Assembly (NCBI GenBank): GCA_003233255.1
Contig: QILH01000282.1
Coordinates: 1-20,298 of the forward strand
Direction of reading: 5' to 3'
Length of the DNA: 20,298 bases
Source: Gammaproteobacteria bacterium
Lineage (GTDB): Bacteria > Pseudomonadota > Gammaproteobacteria > UBA6429 > Thiohalophilaceae
Part shown: in pieces, positions 1-4,028 of the stretch
How positions within the stretch are numbered: position 1 is the stretch's first letter
Layout: each line of letters begins with the position of its first letter
Notes under the pieces: model-generated
Told to the model about the DNA's origin: nothing
The model's database searches: none
What the model saw: the letters and a program-made list of their open reading frames with translations, nothing else
Position numbers and translations under genes: made by a program

Positions 1-144
1 CGCGGGTGCATGGAGAATGTGAAACCGGATGTCGAGAGACTGGTCTGGATCATGCAGAGCGGCCTTGCTGAGCGTACCACTAATGAGGAGGTGTATTGTG
101 AAATTAAGTATGAAACAAAGAATTATGTTGCGCCGCATCCGTAA
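1..144 (+). CDS. 3' end of an unidentified gene (partial)
   Basis: The first reading frame is open from base 1 to a TAA at 142-144, giving 47 codons that end in KNYVAPHP. The residues look like ordinary protein (for example ERLVWIMQSGLAERT) and are not low complexity. An ATG at position 10 could start a 44-residue protein, but there is no ribosome binding site before it, so I treat the gene as entering from outside the window. I do not recognise the family. A competing reading in the next frame starts at GTG 98 after GAGGAG and runs to 229, but its 3' half is translated from tRNA-like sequence, so I favour this frame. Its product probably belongs to the accessory region that carries the tRNA array. 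Confidence 0.4.
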   Translation, partial: RGCMENVKPDVERLVWIMQSGLAERTTNEEVYCEIKYETKNYVAPHP

Positions 145-174
145 GGAAAAACAAAAGCGTAATAAAAAACAACA

Positions 175-214
175 ATCGGCCGTTAGTGTAACGGTAGCAC
201 GTCAAACTTTTAAT
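175..214 (+). pseudogene. 5' half of a tRNA-Lys(UUU)-like gene, broken after the anticodon loop
   Basis: The bases fit a tRNA 5' acceptor strand, a good D-arm (GTTAGTGTAACGGTAGCAC), a 5' anticodon stem and a loop containing CTTTTAA, as in bacterial tRNA-Lys(UUU). The gene then stops abruptly, and an intact tRNA-Lys begins at 215 with no spacer. No variable arm, T-arm or 3' acceptor strand follows. It is either a decayed duplicate or a fossil of recombination between adjacent tRNA genes. Confidence 0.5.
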
Positions 215-290
215 GCACCTGTAGCTTAATTGATAAAGCATCCGGCTTTTACCCGGAATTATGTAAGTTCAAATCTTACCAGATGTACCA
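215..290 (+). tRNA. tRNA-Lys(TTT)
   Basis: This 76-nt cloverleaf has acceptor strands GCACCTG/CAGATGT with one C-A mismatch (4-69) and a G-T end pair. The anticodon stem TCCGG/CCGGA closes the loop CTTTTAC (anticodon TTT), and the T-arm is GTAAG-TTCAAAT-CTTAC. The discriminator is A and CCA is encoded. The acceptor mismatch hints at relaxed selection, but all arms are present. Lys(UUU) is the classic target of PrrC-type anticodon nucleases, which fits an array near RtcB; that link is inference. Confidence 0.85.
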
Positions 291-302
291 ATTTAAAATA
301 AT

Positions 303-451
303 GCAGCGTTCGTCTAAAGGTTAGGACTTCAGAGTTTCATCCTGAAAATGTGGGTTGTCGTGGGCCATCCATGGCCCACGCCCTTCGGGCATCATACTGC
401 GATGACTAATTTTGTTCCCGACAAAATTATCAAATCCCATGCGCTGTACCA
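303..451 (+). tRNA. tRNA-Glu(TTC) interrupted in the T-loop by a 74-bp insert
   Basis: The 5' part (303-356) gives acceptor GCAGCGT, D-stem GTCT/GGAC, an anticodon arm with TTTCA (anticodon TTC), and T-stem GTGGG followed by TT. The sequence then leaves the tRNA for 74 bp and resumes at 431 with CAAAT, T-stem CCCAT, acceptor GCGCTGT, discriminator A and CCA. Removing 357-430 gives a 75-nt tRNA with the T-loop TTCAAAT and a fully paired acceptor stem (two G-T pairs). The anticodon stem has an A31-C39 mismatch; it can be redrawn as a perfect TTCAG/CTGAA stem with a 9-nt loop. Whether the gene is functional depends on removal or tolerance of the insert. Confidence 0.85.
357..430 (+). repeat. Hairpin-rich insert in the tRNA-Glu T-loop
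   Basis: The 74-bp insert lies between T55 and C56. It is almost entirely inverted repeats: arms CGTGGGCCAT/ATGGCCCACG at 359-380, GCCC-TTC-GGGC at 380-390, and TAATTTTGT/ACAAAATTA at 407-429, which ends one base from the 3' junction. It has no open reading frame and is far too short for a group I intron. No target-site duplication is evident. It could be a REP/MITE-like palindromic element or an intervening sequence removed from RNA; the sequence alone does not decide. Confidence 0.75.
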
Positions 452-452
452 G

Positions 453-579
453 CTCCCCGTAGTTTAATGGATGAGAATGCTAGCTTACGAAGCTTGAGAT
501 ACCTGTTTTTGTACACGGATGTACTTATGTCACGAGAGGGCAGGAAGCCCGAAGTGACCGAGTCGGGTCGGGGAGTCCA
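453..579 (+). tRNA. tRNA-Arg(ACG) interrupted in the T-loop by a 51-bp insert
   Basis: Acceptor strands CTCCCCG and CGGGGAG pair perfectly. The anticodon stem CTAGC/GCTTG (one T-T mismatch) closes the loop TTACGAA, anticodon ACG, so Arg. The T-stem ACCTG (501-505) pairs with CGGGT (564-568), but the loop is broken after TT by 51 bp and resumes as CGAGT. Without 508-558 the T-loop is TTCGAGT and the tRNA is 76 nt with discriminator T and encoded CCA. It starts two bases after tRNA-Glu ends, so the two genes probably share a transcript. Confidence 0.85.
508..558 (+). repeat. Hairpin-rich insert in the tRNA-Arg T-loop
   Basis: This 51-bp insert lies between T55 and C56, the same position as in tRNA-Glu, with a different sequence. 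It has a short stem GTAC-ACGGAT-GTAC (511-524) and a second stem GTCAC/GTGAC (529-533 with 554-558) enclosing GGGC/GCCC (538-541 with 547-550). The second stem ends exactly at the 3' junction. A GGATG core between inverted arms also appears, on the other strand, in the tRNA-Glu insert, which suggests a related repeat superfamily. Confidence 0.72.
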
Positions 580-591
580 ATTTACTTTAAT

Positions 592-668
592 GTGCCCCTG
601 ATGGAACGGGCATACATACCTGGTTTAGAACCAGGGTTTTCGGGGTTCGACTCCCCGGGGGCGCACCA
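592..668 (+). tRNA. tRNA-Leu(TAG) lacking the long variable arm
   Basis: The 77-nt gene has acceptor GTGCCCC/GGGGCGC, anticodon arm CCTGG-TTTAGAA-CCAGG (anticodon TAG) and T-arm CGGGG-TTCGACT-CCCCG, with A and CCA encoded. The D region (TGATGGAACGGGCATACA) aligns with bacterial tRNA-Leu. Bacterial tRNA-Leu is class II with a long variable arm, but here only GTTTT separates the anticodon and T stems. Recognition by LeuRS is therefore uncertain. Confidence 0.8.
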
Positions 669-677
669 TTTTTATCT

Positions 678-752
678 TGGGGTTTGGTGTAATTGGTAGC
701 ACCCGAGCCTTTGAAGTTCGTAGTTCTGGTTCAAATCCAGGATCCCCAGCCA
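678..752 (+). tRNA. tRNA-Gln(TTG)
   Basis: Acceptor TGGGGTT/ATCCCCA (one T-T mismatch), anticodon arm CGAGC-CTTTGAA-GTTCG (anticodon TTG), T-arm TCTGG-TTCAAAT-CCAGG, discriminator G and encoded CCA. The T1-A72 pair and G73 are typical of bacterial tRNA-Gln. The small gene at 770 begins just downstream. Confidence 0.88.
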
Positions 753-769
753 ACTAAAGGAGACATAAC

Positions 770-1000
770 ATGTTAACGCTCAAAGAAATGGTATCAAACG
801 ATAAGAAAGCCAGGTTTGTATTTTATCGTGACAGTGCTTTGCACTATGAGACGGAAGATGGGTTTATCTTTCCAGTGCCAATTGACGATGCGAGTTCTGC
901 CACCTTTGGCGCTGAAGAAAAGGCAATGCTGTTGATGCGGTATATACGTATACAACTAAAAGCATTGCATAAGGCAAAACAAACTCAAAATGTTTTATAA
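770..1000 (+). CDS. Small conserved-looking hypothetical protein inside the tRNA array
   Basis: The 76-residue ORF starts at ATG 770 after a good AAAGGAG (755-761). It contains FVFYRDSALHYETEDGF, then FPVPIDD, then a helical region rich in Leu and Lys (EEKAMLLMRYIRIQLKALHK). From memory it resembles short uncharacterised proteins of mobile elements with the pattern FYRDG.LWY.TE.GF.FPVP; I cannot confirm this without a search. It has no signal peptide or membrane segment. A strong terminator follows immediately, and tRNAs flank it on both sides, so it may be co-transcribed with the upstream tRNAs and end that unit. Function is unknown. Confidence 0.75.
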   Translation: MLTLKEMVSNDKKARFVFYRDSALHYETEDGFIFPVPIDDASSATFGAEEKAMLLMRYIRIQLKALHKAKQTQNVL

Positions 1001-1004
1001 CTTT

Positions 1005-1034
1005 TGTGGCGCACTGACTGCGCCACACCTTTTT
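1005..1034 (+). terminator. Rho-independent terminator in the middle of the tRNA array
   Basis: A perfect 9-bp stem TGTGGCGCA/TGCGCCACA (1005-1013 with 1019-1027), loop CTGAC, is followed by CC and TTTTT. It should end the transcript carrying the first tRNAs and the 76-codon gene, so the later tRNAs would need read-through or their own promoter. Confidence 0.85.
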
Positions 1035-1040
1035 AACAGT

Positions 1041-1115
1041 GCCTCGGTAGTTTAATGGTAACACACTAGACTTTGACTCTCGGATTACAGGTTCGAGCCC
1101 TGTCTTCCCTGTTAC
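1041..1115 (+). pseudogene. Degenerate tRNA-Gln(TTG)-like gene
   Basis: The D-arm, an anticodon arm CTAGA-CTTTGAC-TCTCG (anticodon TTG, one mismatch) and a good T-arm ACAGG-TTCGAGC-CCTGT are present. The 3' acceptor strand (CTTCCCTGTT) does not pair with the 5' strand GCCTCGG, and there is no CCA. The 5' end is nearly identical to that of the next tRNA at 1123, suggesting duplication or recombination followed by decay. Confidence 0.65.
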
Positions 1116-1122
1116 AAATAAT

Positions 1123-1196
1123 GCCTCGGTAATTCAATGATAGAAAGATTGCCTCCAAAATAATCGATGTAGGTTTGATTCCTACCCGAGGTGCCA
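1123..1196 (+). tRNA. tRNA with expanded 9-nt anticodon loop (Gly-TCC or Trp-CCA)
   Basis: Acceptor GCCTCGG/CCGAGGT is fully paired (G-T end), and the T-arm is GTAGG-TTTGATT-CCTAC with G73 and CCA. The best anticodon stem, GATTG/TAATC, leaves a 9-nt loop CCTCCAAAA instead of 7. The decoding triplet could be TCC (Gly, with C at position 33) or CCA (Trp, with T at position 33). Only three bases form the variable region. Identity is unresolved; an extended loop is what +1 frameshift-suppressor tRNAs carry, but simple decay is possible. Confidence 0.65.
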
Positions 1197-1198
1197 AA

Positions 1199-1274
1199 CG
1201 TGATCTAGCTTAATCGACAAAGCACAAGACTCATAATCTTGATGATCCTGGTTTGAATCCAGGGGTCACGACCA
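1199..1274 (+). tRNA. tRNA-Met(CAT), or tRNA-Ile2
   Basis: The 76-nt cloverleaf has acceptor CGTGATC/GGTCACG fully paired (one T-G), anticodon arm CAAGA-CTCATAA-TCTTG (CAT), T-arm CCTGG-TTTGAAT-CCAGG, A73 and CCA. The paired 1-72 end argues against initiator tRNA. Elongator Met and lysidine-modified Ile2 share this loop and cannot be separated by eye. Confidence 0.88.
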
Positions 1275-1281
1275 AACACTC

Positions 1282-1367
1282 GCGCCCGTGGCGTAATTGG
1301 CAAACGCACCAAACTTAAAATTTGGCTCCGAAATGGAATGTCAGTTCAAATCTGACCGGGCGTACCA
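1282..1367 (+). tRNA. tRNA-Leu(TAA)
   Basis: This 86-nt class II tRNA has acceptor GCGCCCG/CGGGCGT, anticodon arm CCAAA-CTTAAAA-TTTGG (TAA), a proper long variable arm (CTCCGAAATGGAAT), T-arm GTCAG-TTCAAAT-CTGAC, A73 and CCA. It contrasts with the Leu(TAG) gene at 592, which has lost the long arm. Confidence 0.9.
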
Positions 1368-1371
1368 TCAT

Positions 1372-1459
1372 GGAAGGCTGGCAGAATGGTATTGCAGCGC
1401 ACTGCTAAGGTGTGAAAATAGAAATAATTTTCCGAGTTCAAATCTCGGATCTTCCGCAA
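1372..1459 (+). tRNA. tRNA-Ser(GCT), CCA not encoded
   Basis: This is a class II tRNA with acceptor GGAAGGC/ATCTTCC (last pair mismatched), loop CTGCTAA (GCT) on a weak stem GCGCA/GGTGT, an AT-rich variable arm (GAAAATAGAAATAATTTTC), T-arm CCGAG-TTCAAAT-CTCGG and G73. The next bases are CAA, not CCA, unlike the other intact tRNAs here. The weak anticodon stem suggests partial decay. Confidence 0.75.
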
Positions 1460-1517
1460 GCTTAACTAAACACTTTCCAAATTGTTACGAGCGAACATTA
1501 CGATAGGAGAAATAGAC

Positions 1518-2093
1518 ATGACACCGTTGATCTTACGGTTAAGTCAAGGTGGTCAGGCGGTGAGCTGGATCCACTGGCAAGATGCTGTGTTGTACTACGC
1601 ACGGGATCAGATTGCATGGAGTTTAGGTGAACAGACATTCCGATTTTATGGTGGGGTAAATCGCCTTAGTCGTGAACGTTCTTATCTGGACATTCAACCA
1701 ATGATTGCCGTGCATGGAGACCAGGGACGTTCAGTGTTCGGTACTACACCGACATTGAATAATCGCGAATTATTTCGTCGAGATGGACATACCTGTATGT
1801 ATTGTTTAACAGGTTTGAGTGACCGTCACCTGACTCGAGATCATGTTAAACCGATCTCTCGTGGAGGCCGGGATATATGGACAAATGTTGTTACGGCATG
1901 TCGTGCGTGTAACCAGCGTAAAGCGGATCAGCTATTGAGCGAAACGAATATGCGCCTACATGCTGTGCCTTATACACCCAACCATGCAGAATGGTTGATT
2001 TTACGAAATAGAAATATGTTGGAAGATCAAATGGAATTTTTGAAAAAACAATGTCCTAAGGAACGACAAATATGTTTTTCTGAACAAAGTTAA
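1518..2093 (+). CDS. HNH endonuclease
   Basis: This 191-residue protein starts at ATG 1518, chosen because AGGAG (1505-1509) lies 8 bases upstream; the in-frame extension to 1482 runs into tRNA-derived sequence. The C-terminal half is an HNH nuclease with zinc ribbon: Cys93-x2-Cys96, then RDHVKPISRGG with Asp108-His109, Asn123, and Cys128-x2-Cys131. The N-terminal 75 residues (starting MTPLILRLSQGG) are not a domain I can name. It has no signal peptide. Family members cut DNA with a single metal ion; freestanding ones occur both as chromosomal housekeeping-like genes and as homing endonucleases or phage genes. Lying between tRNA genes, it could be a homing-type nuclease that maintains the array, but this is inference. 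All catalytic residues look intact. Confidence 0.88.
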   Translation: MTPLILRLSQGGQAVSWIHWQDAVLYYARDQIAWSLGEQTFRFYGGVNRLSRERSYLDIQPMIAVHGDQGRSVFGTTPTLNNRELFRRDGHTCMYCLTGLSDRHLTRDHVKPISRGGRDIWTNVVTACRACNQRKADQLLSETNMRLHAVPYTPNHAEWLILRNRNMLEDQMEFLKKQCPKERQICFSEQS

Positions 2094-2131
2094 TAAAACT
2101 TTCATGTGGCTAATTATAGTGAGTAAATAAC

Positions 2132-2201
2132 AGGAGGTGATCCTTAATCTCGTGTGGTCAGTTGAACTTTGATATTTCAATTGGCCGCACGTTAAATCAC
2201 C
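2132..2201 (+). ncRNA. Candidate structured RNA carrying a 12-nt match to the anti-SD complement
   Basis: A 16-bp hairpin spans 2151-2191 (CGTGTGGTCAGTTGAA with TTTCAATTGGCCGCACG). Three of its pairs are G-U in the + strand RNA, which points to an RNA fold. It is extended by TTAA/TTAA (2144-2147 with 2192-2195) and GGTGAT/ATCACC (2136-2141 with 2196-2201). The 5' flank AGGAGGTGATCC (2132-2143) is the exact complement of the 3' end of 16S rRNA, yet no ORF longer than six codons follows. No T-run follows the hairpin. Confidence 0.45.
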
Positions 2202-2245
2202 AAAATACAGAATTGTAACGATGTGTCTTGATGATGTTCTTCAAT

Positions 2246-2318
2246 GCATGTGGTTCAGAAAGTGATGTGATGATTTTCACTTAGCGGTACAGGTTCGATA
2301 TACCTGTCCTGTGCACTG
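2246..2318 (+). pseudogene. Degenerate tRNA-Glu(TTC)-like gene with a 9-nt T-loop
   Basis: Acceptor strands GCATGTG/CCTGTGC pair with one mismatch and two wobbles. The D-arm is reduced (TCA/TGA). An anticodon arm GATGA-TTTTCAC-TTAGC (TTC) is followed by T-stem ACAGG/CCTGT around TTCGATATA, two bases longer than normal. The end after A73 is CTG, not CCA. Several features are weak, so this is likely a remnant. Confidence 0.45.
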
Positions 2319-2378
2319 AAACTAACCTGATGGGGATTGTAAAGTGTATACATAGTTGAAACGAGTCCAACACTACCA
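2319..2378 (+). other. 60-bp stretch between tRNA-like genes, no confident feature
   Basis: The stretch ends in CACTACCA directly before tRNA-Ile, which looks like a tRNA 3' end. GTTG/CAAC could be a remnant T-stem, but no anticodon or D-arm can be drawn. It contains the palindrome GTATAC. It may be another decayed tRNA or a short leader for tRNA-Ile. Confidence 0.3.
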
Positions 2379-2455
2379 GCGAAGATAGCTCAACTGGGTA
2401 GAGCAACTGTCTGATAAGCAGTGTGTTTCGGGTTCAAGTCCCGTTCTTCTCACCA
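2379..2455 (+). tRNA. tRNA-Ile(GAT)
   Basis: The 77-nt cloverleaf has acceptor GCGAAGA/TCTTCTC (one C-T mismatch), a canonical D-arm TAGCTCAACTGGGTAGAGCA, anticodon arm ACTGT-CTGATAA-GCAGT (GAT), T-arm TCGGG-TTCAAGT-CCCGT, A73 and CCA. It is the last confident tRNA of the array. Confidence 0.88.
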
Positions 2456-2458
2456 GCC

Positions 2459-2521
2459 TAAAACGCTGTGATATGGATAGGGCTATAAACGCCTGCGGTT
2501 CGAATCCGCTCGTTGGATGCC
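2459..2521 (+). pseudogene. tRNA-like remnant
   Basis: A clear T-arm core GCGG-TTCGAAT-CCGC (2495-2509) follows a possible anticodon arm around GGC-TATAAAC-GCC. No acceptor stem can be formed, the D region is reduced, and no CCA is present. The amino acid identity cannot be assigned. Confidence 0.4.
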
Positions 2522-2551
2522 GGTTAGCATCCTCACGAAGGGGAGTGCCCC
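2515..2551 (+). repeat. Two adjacent small hairpins after the tRNA array
   Basis: GGATGC-CGGTTA-GCATCC (2515-2532) and GGGG-AGTG-CCCC (2540-2551) are perfect stems. Paired hairpins, one with a GGATG arm, recall the T-loop inserts. A terminator is unlikely because no T-run follows immediately. Confidence 0.45.
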
Positions 2552-2816
2552 GGTATTTAGATGTTTATCTTTTACTTAGGTAATAAGTTTGAATGTTTAT
2601 TTGCAGCATGACTCTCGCCCGTGGTTTAACCAGGGATGAGTATCAGTTTTCTGCCAGGTATGTTGGCTTCGGTATTTAATTACTACGTAATATGTAGTGT
2701 GTTCAATACCGTATACGATATAACGAACAGTAAACCCGCGTTCGTTCTCCGTTTAATCCCGCGTTAGTGGTGTGGGGCACGATCCATATTTATTAAAAAA
2801 GGAGATATAAAAAGAA
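2552..2816 (+). promoter_or_regulatory. Leader region of the slipin gene, with a nested hairpin
   Basis: This AT-rich stretch has no credible ORF. CGGTATT (2670-2676) pairs with AATACCG (2705-2711), enclosing ACTAC-GTAATAT-GTAGT, an inner 5-bp stem with a 7-nt loop. The Shine-Dalgarno AAAAAAGGAG ends at 2804, 12 bases before the slipin ATG, which is long. A sequence GGGCACGATCCATATT lies upstream but is a poor sigma-54 match. The promoter was not identified. Confidence 0.4.
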
Positions 2817-3968
2817 ATGTTAGGAATAAAACGAATTGTGATTGCACCACATGAACGCGGTGTGTATCTACAGGATCGCAAGATCATAAAAATACTTGAA
2901 CCAGGTGTTCATCGAGTATTCGATCTGTTTGGCCGTTCCTCTATTGAGGTTTACGACTTGACGGTCGCTGAATTTTATCACACCTATGTTGATGTGTTGC
3001 TGAAAGAGAACGCCGATTTAGTGGCAAAGCACTTTCAGGTTATCGAACTGGGTGAATATGAAGTAGGCCTTGTTTACAAAAATGGTAAGTTGAACGACGT
3101 TCTGGCTCCAGCGACACGTCAGTTGTACTGGAAAGGTTTGATCGATGTTGACGTCAAGATTCAGAACATCGAGACGGATTTCGCGATCTCTAAAAATATC
3201 GTGGGCCTGATTGCACACTCACGTGCAAATGGGATGCCGACTCAAGTGGTGAATTACGTGACTATGATAGAAATTACGGATAATCACCTGGGGCTGTTAA
3301 TTGTCGATGGTGAAATGAAGCAGACCTTAAAGCCTGGGCTATATGCGTTCTGGAAATTCAATCGTAATGTAAAGGTTGAACAGGTTGAATTGCGTATGCA
3401 GGTGATGGAAGTCCAGGGGCAGGAGATTTTGACCAAAGACAAAGTTAGCCTACGTGTGAATCTGTCTGCGCAATATCAGGTTACTGATCCGGTGATAGCG
3501 CGTAGCAAGCTAGTCAACTTTGTTGATTATATTTACCGTGAATTACAGTTTGCATTACGTCAGGCGGTAGGTGGACGTACGCTAGATATGTTGCTAGGTA
3601 ACAAGGATGAGCTCGATAAGGTTATCTTTTCAGCGGTAAAAGAAAAAGTAGCCGAGTTCGGTCTGGTTGTTCGAAGTGTCGGAGTAAAAGATGTCATTTT
3701 ACCGGGTGACATGAAAGACATCCTTAACAAGGTGGTTGAAGCCGAAAAAGTGGCACAAGCCAACGTCATCAAGCGTCGTGAAGAAACGGCGGCAACTCGC
3801 TCTATGTTGAATACGGCGAAAATGATGGACGACAACCCGACTTTAATGCGCTTAAAGGAACTGGAAATCCTGGAAAAAGTGACAGCAAAAGTCGACAAGC
3901 TAACCGTTTTTGGTGGCATGGATGCCGTATTAAACGACACAATCCGTCTTAATGTGAAGGCGGATTAA
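2817..3968 (+). CDS. Slipin / SPFH (band 7) domain protein with a triplicated N-terminal unit
   Basis: This 383-residue protein belongs to the stomatin/prohibitin/flotillin superfamily, whose members form oligomers at membranes. The core SPFH domain covers about 150-330, with the typical stretch LTKDKVSLRVNLSAQYQVTD, then an Arg/Leu-rich helix (YIYRELQFALRQAVG) and the coiled AEKVAQANVIKRREETAATR. Unusually, the unit that normally leads into the SPFH fold (E.G....DGK....L.PG....W) occurs three times, at about 5-49, 73-118 and 148-192. No strong transmembrane helix is visible, unlike classic stomatins. It starts the protein-coding part of the array-RtcB locus and is separated from the next gene by a terminator. 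A role in stress sensing or scaffolding of RNA repair is inferred only from context. Confidence 0.88.
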   Translation: MLGIKRIVIAPHERGVYLQDRKIIKILEPGVHRVFDLFGRSSIEVYDLTVAEFYHTYVDVLLKENADLVAKHFQVIELGEYEVGLVYKNGKLNDVLAPATRQLYWKGLIDVDVKIQNIETDFAISKNIVGLIAHSRANGMPTQVVNYVTMIEITDNHLGLLIVDGEMKQTLKPGLYAFWKFNRNVKVEQVELRMQVMEVQGQEILTKDKVSLRVNLSAQYQVTDPVIARSKLVNFVDYIYRELQFALRQAVGGRTLDMLLGNKDELDKVIFSAVKEKVAEFGLVVRSVGVKDVILPGDMKDILNKVVEAEKVAQANVIKRREETAATRSMLNTAKMMDDNPTLMRLKELEILEKVTAKVDKLTVFGGMDAVLNDTIRLNVKAD

Positions 3969-3984
3969 TTTAACAGGAGAAACT

Positions 3985-4014
3985 AAGCAGCCCCTCATAT
4001 GAGGGGCTGCTTTT
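3985..4014 (+). terminator. Rho-independent terminator after the slipin gene
   Basis: A perfect 28-bp palindrome with arms AAGCAGCCCCTCAT and ATGAGGGGCTGCTT (3985-4012) overlaps TTTT at 4011-4014. It lies 16 bases after the slipin stop and 14 bases before the PcfJ-like ATG, so PcfJ-like and rtcB expression would need read-through or a promoter within the palindrome region. Confidence 0.85.
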
Positions 4015-4028
4015 AAGTTAAACGAGAC

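Noticed and set aside
98..229. Lys/Arg-rich 43-codon ORF starting at GTG with GAGGAG upstream
   Set aside because: Its last third is translated from the tRNA half and the start of tRNA-Lys, and its first part overlaps a better-looking frame that ends at 144.
357..558. T-loop inserts as group I introns or with an archaeal bulge-helix-bulge splice motif
   Set aside because: They are too short for group I introns, and I could not draw a 3-nt bulge / 4-bp helix / 3-nt bulge across the exon-intron junctions.
1297..1506. 69-codon ORF on the + strand
   Set aside because: It is entirely made of tRNA-Leu and tRNA-Ser sequence.
2152..2172. Peptide started by the long Shine-Dalgarno at 2132
   Set aside because: The only start in range (GTG 2152) is 14 bases past AGGAGG and meets a stop after six codons.
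1..2600. CRISPR array or integron attC series
   Set aside because: The repeated units are different tRNAs of different lengths, with no constant repeat/spacer pattern and no integrase or cas gene.
2771..2792. Sigma-54 promoter before the slipin gene
   Set aside because: GGGCAC-N5-ATATT keeps the -24 part only roughly and lacks the TTGC-type -12 element; no rtcR gene is nearby.
3560..3940. 126-codon ORF antisense to the slipin gene
   Set aside because: It is a shadow of a clearly conserved SPFH gene; its own sequence has no domain and no RBS.
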